In this document: piece by piece, positions 42,304 to 52,588 of the stretch | Position numbering within the stretch: the first letter of the stretch is position 1 | Layout: each line of letters begins with the position of its first letter | DNA from: Dolomedes plantarius | Taxonomy: Eukaryota; Arthropoda; Arachnida; Araneae; Dolomedidae | NCBI GenBank assembly: GCA_907164885.2 | Contig: OU015499.1 | Span: 161,870,590-161,934,589 of the forward strand | DNA: 64,000 bases | Reading direction: 5' to 3' | The notes under the pieces: model-generated | Databases searched by the model: none | The model's input: the letters and a program-made list of their open reading frames with translations, nothing else | What the model was told of the DNA's origin: nothing | Translations under genes and position numbers: made by a program

Positions 42304-43309
42304 TACTGACAATAACAGGTCGACGAGCTGTACGTTGAAGAGATCCTAGGTACGGTCTACAGATCGTAAAGAACATTTGCTGTTGTTCTGATGTACATAT
42401 TCATACTAGATTAGTGGGTTAATCCGGACGTCAACATGGGCGATGTCATTTTGTTCGCTTCCATGGGAATAATCGATGACCACACTCGCATGGCATGGCC
42501 GAGGGAATTTGGTCTCGATACCACATCACGTTTTCCGACTGTCCCTCAAGTAAATACGCCAGGAAATTTAGCCAACGGCAGTGCAGAATACACTTTGCTG
42601 TGAGTACATGAAAAATGTTCACTCAAAGTGACGAGCAATTGACAGTGAAATTTTGTTGTATGCACCGAATATGCGAAAAAGAAGTAATTTCGACAATAGA
42701 GAATTTATATAAATTCAAAAAGATTAATTTAAATAATTAATTACTCATTGGAAACAGTTTAATTAAAATTTAAATGCAAACAATTCGTTGTGGAATCATT
42801 AATTTAATATTATTTATTCAGACTGCTTTGGAGTTGGTTATTGATCACACGAGTTTTGTTAATAGTTGACTTAACTTCGGATTTCATAAGTGGATATGCT
42901 GGAAAATATATTGTTTGACGGGTGTATTTTATTGATTTATAAAGAGCTCTCGAATATCTGCTAAAAATTGTCGGCTTGAAGTAATAGCACATTTGAACAA
43001 CATGGAAGTTTTCTTCAAATTCCTGACAGACTGAAATAATTGCGATTTATTTTTGTGAACACAGGGGGGGGGGTTCTTCCGCTAACATGAGTATTCTATG
43101 ATACACTCTAGTAAACATATTTGCATTTGACTACAAATACTTAACAAACTTAAAAATTTGTATTTTCACGCATTCAGCAACATTACAGCGAGGTAAAACT
43201 CTAGCATAGGTTTCCGTAGAATAAAGACATAGTTTACACTTTGTTTCATGGATGTATTCATCTCCAGTGGGGTGAACTTTTAATATAACTGGATACATAC
43301 ATACATATA
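42304..43309. other. Spacer with a fragment shared, inverted, with 38350-38560
   Basis: About 85 bases at 42433-42520 (containing TTCCATGGGAATAATCGATG) match the complement of 38465-38550. A short frame in both encodes SMGIID..TR.A...EF.LD. Because the two copies flank the hAT in opposite orientation they form an inverted pair, but no element is recognised. A G run is at 43062-43071. Otherwise AT-rich with nothing to report. Confidence 0.4.
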
Positions 43310-44115
43310 CAGTCGGACCTCTATATATCGAACTTCCATATATCGAAAGTCTCTATATATCGAACAGTTGGTAAATCCCCGTTTTCATTAGTTAGAGAAA
43401 CTATCTCTATATAACGAAAGAAATTTCTATATATCGAATTTTTTTCCAAAAGATTCTTAACGTGGCACGTGATTTTTCTGCCCCGTAAAGATTTTTCCCT
43501 TAGAGATTTTTTAGACGTTGATGAAGGCCTCATTGTTTCCGATTACCCCACAGATGACGACATCATAAACTCACTTCAGGAAGAACAAACTGACATCCAA
43601 AAAGATGAAGAGACTCTAACTGAAGCAGAAATTAATTAATCCTTCGAAAAAAGAAATGCGCTCAGCATTTGATGTAATCCGTCGTGGTCATTCGCGGAAA
43701 ATGTCCAGGAGGCAGTATTTAGTGGACTTAATAAGTGTGAACACTTTTATGATGAATTTTCTTCTAAATTTATTGTGCAACAAGATATTCGAAAGTTTTT
43801 TTTACAAAAATGTAAATCAATTGCGTTTGTATTTAAAGGTATGTAAATTTTGTTTGATAATTAAATCTAGTATAATTAATTTATTGATATTTTTTAATAG
43901 ATAACAATTTTCATTTATGAATGTAATTTGTAGTAATGTGATTCATATTTAAATTTGTTGATATGAAAGTGATTTCGTATATTAGAAGAAAATGAACATT
44001 TTTCTTGCAATACAATGTATCACCAATAATTTAAGCATAACCGTTTCTATATATCGAAATTTCTATATATCGAATTTTTTTCGGGAACCGTCGACTTCGA
44101 TATATGGAGGTCCAA

Positions 44116-44119
<4 letters not shown>
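43310..44119 (+). mobile_element. Tigger-type transposon remnant (810 bp)
   Basis: Ends CAGTCGGACCTCTATATATC and (reversed) CATTTGGACCTCCATATATC; TATATATCGAA repeats near both ends; TA flanks (43308-43309, 44120-44121). Inside, 43500-43700 encodes a Tigger C-terminal remnant (FLDVDEGLIVSDYPTDDDII, then ALSAFDVIRRG). Most of the transposase is deleted. Confidence 0.75.
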
Positions 44120-44188
<69 letters not shown>

Positions 44189-44189
44189 A
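44120..44189. repeat. (TA)n microsatellite between two transposons
   Basis: A TA run that serves as the right flank of the Tigger remnant and the left flank of the next Tc1. Confidence 0.9.
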
Positions 44190-45692
44190 CACTGCCCTCC
44201 AAAAGTTAAGGTACAACATGTTTTTTTCTGTCTAATTTAAAAATGAATGAACAGAGAAACAAAACATTTTAACGAAATGTGCACTAAACAGTTCTGTATT
44301 AAATGCGACAAAGAAATTTACACAATTTATATAATTTACACGAGTTACAACGAAAAAGCAGTCTTGGAAGAAAACTTCATCATTGGAGAAAACAGTACAT
44401 CACAGTTTTATGTGGAAAAATGTCATTGAGACACAAAAAATGGTTTCTAATAAGGACTATGTCCACGTTTAGCTGTCATGTATAGTCGGCACCGAATTTC
44501 CATGCTGCCGATTAAGTTGTCGGGCACCGTAGTGAGAAACGAAGACCAGACACGGAGTAAACCTTGTTCCACCTCGGAGGTGGACTTAAAGCAACAACGT
44601 GTCTGCCAAGGTAGATCCAAACATGCCCTATCGGATTCAGGTCTGCAGATCGAGCCAGCCATTCCATTCGTTCCAAACCGTGACCCTCAAATTAATCCTC
44701 TACAAGCACTTCTCGGCGAGGTCTTCATCCGTTAGAAAGAATTCTCAGCCAACAGCAGCAGCATATGGGCGTACATATTGATCAAGGATCTTATCCCGAT
44801 ATCTTACATTAGTCAGACTTCCTCTTTGGAACACATGCAGGTCAATGTGACGACCGAGAGAGATAGATTTCTGCCTAAACCATGTTTTCCCCACCTCTGG
44901 AATTGTGTCTTTCAGCAATGTTGGATTGATTGCATCTGGATTAACAATGCCTTGCTCCCGCCAAACCAGCAAACGCCCTGAATCGCTCTCTAGTGTGCAC
45001 ATGGACTCATCTGTGAAGAGTACAGAAGTCCATTGCTGTCTGGTCCAGGAAACGTGTTCTCTTGCCGAACATTAACTGGCACTTCTCTGTCGTCGGTCAA
45101 TTGGGGCACACACAACTAGTCGTCTTGCATAGAGACCACAATTGTGAAGGCGTCTTCGCACCGTAGTAGCGGGTGTTGTAACTCGTGGTAAGCTTGGAAT
45201 ATGTCTTCTAGACACCGAATCTTCTGATGTAAACTGGATCCAAAGTCATTGGATCACACTTCGAGATCCATTGTCGAGATGCATTGACGCCTCAGATTGA
45301 CGTCACCACGGGTGTCTAGCAGCATCAGCTCGTGACAATCCCATTTTTAGCCATCCGACCGCCCGCCACCTTAACGAATCGGGTGAACGACTTCTCCGAG
45401 ACATTGGTAGACTCTCCTGGGTACTGTCAACGAAATTGCCCACAAAATTGAAAATAAACAATCATGCACAATACTTACACACAAAATCAGGAAAGTTTGA
45501 TTTTTTCACATTTTCTCTTACTCTGATATAAGTGACAATTTAAATTGAAAGTAGTGACTAAGGTTTTTTTGCATACGTTTTCTTAAAGCTTGATGCTATC
45601 ATTCATATACACTATAAATTTTATTGTTACTGCCTTTATTTTAATGTTGAGATTTGAAAAACATGTTGTACCTTAACTTTTGGAGGGCAGTG
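44190..45692 (-). mobile_element. Tc1-like transposon, decayed (1503 bp)
   Basis: Inverted ends CACTGCCCTCCAAAAGTTAA, continuing GGTACAACATGTTTTT at both ends; TA flanks (44188-44189, 45693-45694). Minus-strand transposase is heavily broken: MCTLESDSGRLLVWREQGIV, HIDLHVFQRGSLTNVRYRDK (44745-45002), and WSSFLTTVPDNLIGSMEIRC ... GHSPY (44447-44662). Catalytic motif regions are garbled. Confidence 0.8.
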
Positions 45693-46740
45693 TATATTTA
45701 TGTATATATACACTGCTGGCCATTAAAATTGCAACACCAGGAAAGCAAATAACAAAGCTTTCCTTATTGTACGTATACAGCATAGTAGGAAGAAAACATG
45801 ATTAAATTTATAGGCAATTTGGAGGTGTACAGGAAATTAGTACAGTCACCTGCCGCCTCTGGCAGCTAAAACGGCTCTAACCCGCTTAGGCATCGAGTCG
45901 AACCTGGGTTGGAGGACATATACGGGAAAGTCATTCCATGGTGCTTCAAGTCTATGCCACATTTCACCAATCGTAGTGGCTGGAGAGCGGTGGCGTTCCA
46001 GTCTCCCAGCAACCCATGACTGGATGTTTTCAATGGATGAGAGATCTGGCCAGGACAACAGTCGGACCCCCTTTGTGTCGAGGTTAGTCAGGACACGACG
46101 GGCAACATGCGGTCTTACGTTATCTTGTTAAAAGATAAATCTCCGAGGCCTCGAAGATAAGGCATAACTACCGGCCTTAAGTTCTGAGAAATGTAACGCG
46201 GGCTGTTTAAGATTACCGACGACGCGAACAAGAGGTATTCGTATCGTGTACCCAATGGCTGCCCATAGCATCACACCAGGTGCAGGGTAAGGATGCGACA
46301 TCGGTGTCATGGTTTTCAAAACATCGATTTATTGAAGCCGATTGTTTTAACATCGATATTTTGTGTTCGATGATTTACGTAGTCTTGATTTTTTTTAGTG
46401 TAAAAAGGAGTTTAATTTAAAAATCAACCACGTAGCATAATTTTCAGACTCAGTAAATGTAAGTCTGAATTCTGAAAAGGACGAATACAAAAGGGGGGAA
46501 CGATCCCCTAGCAACGAGACAAATGGCAATCAACAACCAATGAACCAATCAGAGCGCTTGGAATGTTCTCGACCCTCCAGAACCTTCCATGGGTTTTTAT
46601 TTTATAAATAGTATAAATACGAGAGCGGCCATTTAAGTTTTTGTTTTCTTCTGATTTTATATAAGTGAGCTCTAAAATTATTTATACAAAGCCTCTGAAA
46701 AGTACCGTTTGGAAATATTTTTTCCAAAATCTCTGACAAG

Positions 46741-48120
46741 TTGGCGAAATGCAATATTTGCCTTAAGTCCCTCAAAACTTCTGGAAATGCCACGAAATTA
46801 TGTGGCCATTTGAATGCAAAACATGGCGATATTTACAACGACTATTTTGAGTCAACAATGAAGCCCAAGGCAAAAATTAAACCACACAATCCTGATGCTT
46901 CGGCCCCAGCCATTCCAAGCACTTCGGGGAATGAAACAGAACATAGAGAAGAAACCGAAATTTTGAAAGACCGTTTCACAAATGAGATGTCTTTTAAAGA
47001 TCGTGGAGATATGCACAGCAAAGTTTCTGAAGCTATTCTTTACATGATTTGTAGAGATTCTCGGACGATTTCAATCACTGAAGACGAGGGATTGAAACAC
47101 TTGTTCAAAGTAACTCTACCTTTATCTATTGTTTCATCTCGAAGAATAGATTCAATGATAGATCAGAAGTAAGAAACAGTGTCATTTATGTTAAGGGCAT
47201 GGTGGACTTTCAAATTACCAAAAATCGAGCAAAAATTGGAATTTTTTTGGGGGGTGTATTAATATTTTAAAAACATGTAAATATTAGAATGAAATGCATT
47301 TAAAATGTGTAGTGAAAAGAAAAATGAAAAATTGGTGGCTTTAGAGTAGTAAGTATTAAAGGTAGATAAAAAATTATCTTTTAAATGACTTTTTCTCAAA
47401 ATGAGAAATTTCCAGATTTGCAAGTCTTTAAAATGCTCCTCGCGTCATAATTTTTGACGAAATTTTATGAAATTTATAATAAAGATTCCTGTAATACATC
47501 AAAATAAAGTTATGTATCCATTTTAGGATTCGAGGTCATTTAGGTTATAAAAGTTTAACTTTAGTGTAGAAGAGTACAAAAATTTCGCGAAATTTCAGAG
47601 TACAAGCATAAAAATATTTTCTAAAAATTAACTATTCGACGAAAGTACAAAAAAATACATAACTTTGTTCAGAGAGTATTTATAAGCAATATAAATGCAA
47701 AATTAAGGGGAATAGTTTAAAATTGAGTCGCAAGGAGCATTTTAAAGAAGGGTAATTTAATTTAAATTTTTTAATTATAAAATATTTTTTTTAAAATATT
47801 TATAAAATTTTATAAGGTGTTTAATATTGTTATACTTTAATGAATATATATACAAAATTTCATATCTCTGTGGTAAAAATTTCAAAAATCGTTTTGAAAG
47901 GTCCACCATCCCCTTAACAGAGCGATTGCGCAATGTCTCAAATGACTGTCTCACAATAGATATTTGGACGGAAACTTAGCGGACGAGAAGCTTTCTTCGA
48001 GTAACAGCTCATTTTATCGAAAATTGGGTACTCGAGTCTGTAATTCTCGAAGTTCATGAGCTACATGAAATTCACACATCACAAAATCTGGCCAATCAAA
48101 ACCAGTCCTTTTGTCTTGTG
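46741..48120 (+). pseudogene. hAT transposase, N-terminal half, interrupted by MITE
   Basis: KCNICLKSLKTSGNATKLCG then HLNAKH is a BED-type zinc finger (C-x2-C ... H-x4-H). It is followed by an acidic linker and FKVTLPLSIVSSRRIDSMID up to 47171. After the MITE: RLRNVSNDCLTIDIWTET, a stop, RSFLRVTAHFIENWVLESVI (47940-48060), which is the first catalytic Asp region of hATs. Sequence after about 48120 decays; the C-terminal dimerisation region is not recognisable. Confidence 0.75.
47195..47913. mobile_element. TTAA MITE, copy 2 (719 bp)
   Basis: Left end GGGCATGGTGGACTTTCAAA, right end reversed GGGGATGGTGGACCTTTCAA; TTAA at 47191-47194 and 47914-47917. Same length class and ends as the element at 23463-24185. 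Non-coding. Confidence 0.8.
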
Positions 48121-49977
48121 TTACAGTCATGAACTTCAGAATTTTTTTTTTTTGCTAAATTATTTAAACCTCCTGGAAGTAAATTATTCTCCATCTTGTA
48201 AATAAATATGACTTGATATTTAGAATAATTTTTCACATTCAACCAATTTAAATCAGAAAACATCACGGATTTTTCTTTATGGCTTTAGTCCTATCAATTG
48301 TTTTTATAGCAATAATTTCTTCCTCAATTTTCTGGTAAAAGTAATAAAATGCATGATGGAAATTTTGTGCTATGCGCTGACCCCAGCAACCAAGCTTTTG
48401 TCATTTGTGTCAGCCCAATCAGAGAGTAAAATTAACCCCCCCCCACGATTAACCGAAGTAAAGTTAATGTTAAAGGTTACTAAACTAGTTTAAAAAAAAT
48501 GGAAGTTCAAAAACATCGATGTTTAAAAACATCGATAGTTTTTGGGTGATGTTTTATTAGCATCAAAGTTTTAATATCGATGTCCAAAATATTTTAATAT
48601 CGATGTCCAATGTTTTAATATCGATGTTTTGTTGTCAATGTCGCTTTCCTAGTGCAGGGCCCGTATGACGATGTCGAATCGAATGGAAGCAGGTCACGTG
48701 CGTTCTCCTCGGTGCCTCCAGACACGGATGCGTCCATCATGATGCTGTCCGCAGAACCGGGACTCGTCTGAAAAGACGACGTGGTGCCACTCCTGTGTCC
48801 AGTTTTGTCGATGGACGGACCACTGTCGCCGCGCGTCTCTATGCTGCAGTGACAAGGGAAGCCGAAATGATGATCGCCGTGCAGACAGTCCGTGCTGCTG
48901 CAGACGTCGTCGCACTATCCACGCGCATAATTGTCGTGCTGCAAGCTAGCCCATTTCCCGACTCAAGGTCCGTAATGTGGCTGTAGGATCCTGCAAGGCC
49001 GACCTGACAACATGTCTGACCTCTCGGGCTTTAGTGGCGGCAGGCCGTTGAGATCCTGCATGGCGTTCAGTATGAACCGCCTGAACCCATCCATTCGCAT
49101 GGCAGTCGTTGGATTCCGACATATGTGAGTAGCAATATCGCGGAACGATTAACCGCACTCTCGATAGGATATCGAATTCCGAAACGTGCCGGTAGCCCTT
49201 TCTCCTTCTTATACGAGGCATAACACGATCTTCTCACAAACAACCAATATTGAAATGCGATTTCAGGCATTTGAATTCTATTGCATTGAACCAACGATTT
49301 GTTTCTTTGAACATTATTAACACTTTCGCATTCCACCGACGAATCACTTTCAATCTCGTATTCCGATTCTGACAGTTCAGTGTCCTTGATATTTTTAGCA
49401 AGCAAAGAAATATCGCATAACAATGTTAATATTCTTTCGGATATTTCCCTTTTGTCCCCATCAAATGGAACGTTCAAAATCTCGCAAATAGTGATTAGTT
49501 CATTAACCCCTTCAGGGGCACTATATGAAAAAAATTTTAGGGGAGGACAAAACTTTATATTTGAAGAAATATTACTATTAGGAACATATTCTGTAAAAAT
49601 TAAAATAATTGTAGCTTTAGTTTAGGCAGGAGGGGTGGTCCATTTTTGAACCACCTCGCACCTAGAGCACTCTATATTAGAACGCCTGCTCTGACTGGCT
49701 ATACCAGACAGAAAGGGCGTTCTGACAAATCAGTTACAATAAGACTAATCAGTTTGAAATATATATACATATATATGCATTCATTTATTCATATTTATAC
49801 ACAGTATTTATCACAATAATTATCTGTCCAAAAAATAAATAAATAATCAAAAAGTATATAAATGACTGTATATAATGAAAGTAAGAGGCATGTGAAGGAA
49901 AGTATATAATAAAAGTATATAATGAATGTAAAAAGTATAAAACACAACACATGAAATTTTTATAGGTAAAATATGTA

Positions 49978-51272
49978 CAGAGGCTGATCGCACATTTTTT
50001 AGACGATTTTGGTAAGCGGTAATAAAAAATCGTTTGCTGGAAAAGAAATAATTGCAATTGTACTATGTTTTTAAAAGTCAAAATTATCGTCTGCGGCTTG
50101 AAAGTTTTGTTTCTATTCAAAATGGCGTTTTTAATAAACAGTGGTTCGAAGGCCACATTTATGCTCTTTCCGAAGAGAAATATGCATACTCCGTTATCCA
50201 AAAACGATGTGAGAGTCATGGTTTTGTGATATCTAAACCGTCGATAGGTAATATCGTCAACAAGAAAGGAAAAAAACGTCAAATTGGAGCCTCAAGTGGG
50301 ACAAAAATTCCAAACAAGTATCCAAGGAAAAAACGGACATCCTCGACTATTGCAAAGGTACGTTGTTTAATGTTAAAATAAAATCCCCCTAGTCACAGGA
50401 CAGTTGCAAAATCATTAAAATGCTCGGTGTCCACTGTAAACAAAATGATAAACGTTGATTTAAATCTTAAGAAAGCGAAAAAACGCAATGTGCATCGTCT
50501 TCTTCCAAATCATATCGCTGAACGCAGGACACGCTGCAGAATTCTATATGAGAAACACTTATCCAAAGAAAAATGGAAAACAATTGTCACAATAGATGAA
50601 TCATGGGTGTATTTAAATGATTGCAACAAAAAAAAGCATTTATTATCATAAAAGGGGAGAAAAAAATTTAAGTACATGGTTCAAAGAATCGAAAGAATGT
50701 TTTTCTAAGGGATTCATGATTGTTGCTGGTTTTTCTTATAATGGCAAGTTAAAAATAAAGAGAGTGGAAAAAATGTCAAGATTAACTCCAAATACTATCA
50801 GGAACATATTTTATCGGCAATTTTTCTGAATGAAATACCATCGCTTTACCCACAGTGCCATCAATCTGTGAGACTCCATCAGGACAAAGCTAGCAGTCAC
50901 ACATCAAAATCCACTGTAAATTTCCTGAATGAAATGGAACAAAAAACTGGTATCAAGGCCAAACCCTTCACTGATATCCCTACTAAATCTCCCGATGTAT
51001 CACCTGTGGATTTTTGTGCTTTCGGACTTTTAAAATCTGCATTATCCAAACGTCGTCCCAAAACCCTTACAGGACTCTGGAAAGCTGTTCAGGAGGAATG
51101 GGATAGAATACCTCTTCTGACACTTCAAAAGGCATTATTCTGGAAATTGAGGTGTCGAAAGATAGTTCAGAATAAGGGATGTCAAATAGAACATTTAAAA
51201 CACAAGAATTTTATGTAATTTAGTTTTGTGAATACAATATACATCGTCTAAAAAATGTGTGAACAGCCTCTG
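49978..51272 (+). mobile_element. DD41D mariner-like transposon, copy 2 (1295 bp)
   Basis: Ends CAGAGGCTGATCGCACATTT and (reversed) CAGAGGCTGTTCACACATTT, TA flanks (49976-49977, 51273-51274). Same family as 29213-30513, opposite orientation in the window, with high similarity along the whole length. Confidence 0.85.
50122..51218 (+). pseudogene. DD41D-type mariner-like transposase, copy 2
   Basis: From ATG at 50122 an indel within the first few codons shifts the frame; then QWFEGHIYALSEEKYAYSVI ... to a TAA at about 50379; then STVNKMINVDLNLKKAKKRN ... TIDESWVYLNDCNKK (Trp kept); a frameshift in an A run near 50635; HQDKASSH and SPDVSPVDFCAFGLLKSAL in the last block (50868-51218). The second and third catalytic Asp are 41 residues apart. 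At least four lesions, none shared with copy 1. Confidence 0.75.
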
Positions 51273-52075
51273 TATACATATAAATGTTTCAAATTATCAG
51301 TAACATTCAATGATTAACACAACAAAAATAATTTAATAGGAAAATTAGTTCAGTAATATGTTTTTTGTGAATTTTTGATTGGGAAAAATTAATTTACCAG
51401 TGCTGCTACCTAGTGACAGCAAACGCTACAGGGGCCACAGCGGTCCATATTTGAACCACCAGCATTGAAATTACTAAAAAAAGATAATTATGCAGAAAAT
51501 TATGCTTAAAAAAAGAAATTATGCAGAAAATTATGCTTAAAAAAAGAAATTATGCAGATAAATAAAACTTTTCTATTTAAAATAAATAAGTAACAATCGT
51601 AAAATGAAATTCCAGAACTTCCATGCATCTGTATAGTAACAAATTAGAAAAACTGGAAAAAACTTCACATTACAAATTTCTGGCCTGAAACAAAAAATTA
51701 TCCTCTCTGAAAATATAGACCCGTAGAGTGCTGCCATCTGTTGTTTCTGAAGCACACTAATGTGTCAAATGTTTACAGGAATTTACAGATAAATTTGAAG
51801 AATGGTTTAGATGTTAGAAAATAAAGGAAATAGGTGGTTCGAAAATGAACCACCGCCCCTGAAGGGGTTAATCGAGAATGCTACTTCTATAGCTTTTAAT
51901 TTAGATTTAAATTCTGGATCACTTGATTTAAATTCAAAGTCAGAAAAATTTCTTATCCTATCTATCTTTCCGGTCACCACCAGAACCAAAAATGAATCTA
52001 TGCAATAGTTTTATTTTCGTAGATTTCGTATTCCTCAGTGCATTGGTAATTTCATCAATATCGTTTAACTTCATT

Positions 52076-52588
52076 TTGAAAGACAAAATCGTATTAACTC
52101 ACCGCGTTTAAAATAGAATGTCGTCACGGAACCAACAAAATATCCTCGGATGAAACAAACAGGTCGTCTTTTAGTTCTTGCCTCGAATCTCACTTCTTCG
52201 ATATCCCACTTTCTGATTTTGTGGGCGGTCAGAATGGTCGTTGGTGAATAGTAGAGAAGAATAATGCAGCTGATATATTACATTTAATCATGAAACACAC
52301 ACATCAAGAATTAAAAGTTTAAAAGTTAACACGTCTTCAAGAATTAAAAGTTAACACGTCTTCAGCGTTCCTGACGGAATCACATCCGTAATCGTCGTAT
52401 AGGAAATCGCCTCGCAACTCTGCCTACAGTCTGATTACAGTATTTATAATCGTCGTAGTCGGTAGAGGTCGCTTCAGTTAACGTCTGGAGGGCCATTTCC
52501 ATTCTGCAGATCGGGGGGAGGTGTGATGGCCAATTCCATTCTACAGATCGGGGGGAGGTGTGATGGCAAATTCCAGTCTACATATATA
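52076..52588. other. GC-richer leader with 37-bp tandem repeats
   Basis: 52490-52575 holds two and a half copies of a 37-bp unit containing CAGATCGGGGGGAGGTGTG. Another small tandem (AGAATTAAAAGTTTAAAAGT / AACACGTCTTC) is at 52305-52370. Purine-rich GGGGGGAGG next to TGTGATGG could be a polypurine tract and LTR edge, and it lies upstream of the gag-like frame on the minus strand, but no second LTR is seen. Confidence 0.35.

Larger units (their letters stand above)
46288..48651 (+). mobile_element. hAT transposon with BED finger (2364 bp), 8-bp target duplication
   Basis: Exact 8-bp repeat GTGCAGGG at 46280-46287 and 48652-48659; joining the flanks restores the Tc1 coding sequence. Ends TAAGGATGCGACATCGG and (reversed) TAGGAAAGCGACATTGA are short inverted repeats. 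Subterminal zones are rich in (AA/TA)ACATCGAT(G/A)TTT phrases at both ends (46320-46365, 48510-48630). A TTAA MITE sits inside. Confidence 0.85.
45711..49225 (-). mobile_element. Tc1-like transposon, decayed, split by a hAT
   Basis: Left end CACTGCTGGCCATTAAAATT, after TA at 45709-45710; same family as the intact element at 52589. Minus-strand transposase pieces: a degenerate N-terminus (48946-49221), SARRSSFRLPLSLQHRDARR then VVFSDESRFCGQHHDGRIRV (48694-48915), PAPGVMLWAAIGYTIRIPLV (46128-46319), and LSSIENIQSWVAGRLERH ... AARGGR (45846-46058). The second catalytic region is lost. The right end is missing: similarity to the intact element stops soon after the start codon near 49225. Confidence 0.75.
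49507..51867. mobile_element. piggyBac-like non-autonomous element holding a DD41D element
   Basis: Perfect 13-bp inverted ends CCCCTTCAGGGGC / GCCCCTGAAGGGG with TTAA on both sides (49503-49506, 51868-51871). The piggyBac-type target is supported by the coding frame of the split host gene. About 1060 bp without the nested DD41D. No transposase. Contains a ~31-bp tandem repeat near 51485-51560 and phrases TGGTTCGAAAATGAACCACC near the ends. Confidence 0.8.
49260..52075 (-). pseudogene. Unrecognised gag-like/SAP-like protein, split by a piggyBac-like element
   Basis: From ATG at 52075 on the minus strand: MKLNDIDEITNALRNTKSTK and FIFGSGGDRKDR, a frameshift near 51960, IRNFSDFEFKSSDPEFKSKL, AIEVAFSIN up to the TTAA at 51868; then, after 2.4 kb, ELITICEILNVPFDGDKREI and SERILTLLCDISLLAKN with an acidic Ser/Glu tail (49320-49502). 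Removing the insertion and one TTAA joins the two parts in frame. The ELI..C..L.....G.K.EI..RI...L pattern looks like a SAP-type helix pair, common in some retroelement or transposon proteins. I do not recognise the family; it may be transposon-encoded. Confidence 0.5.

Noticed and set aside
49785..50282. 165-residue minus-strand frame
   Set aside because: It crosses the left end of the DD41D element and is largely the complement of its transposase plus AT-rich flank.
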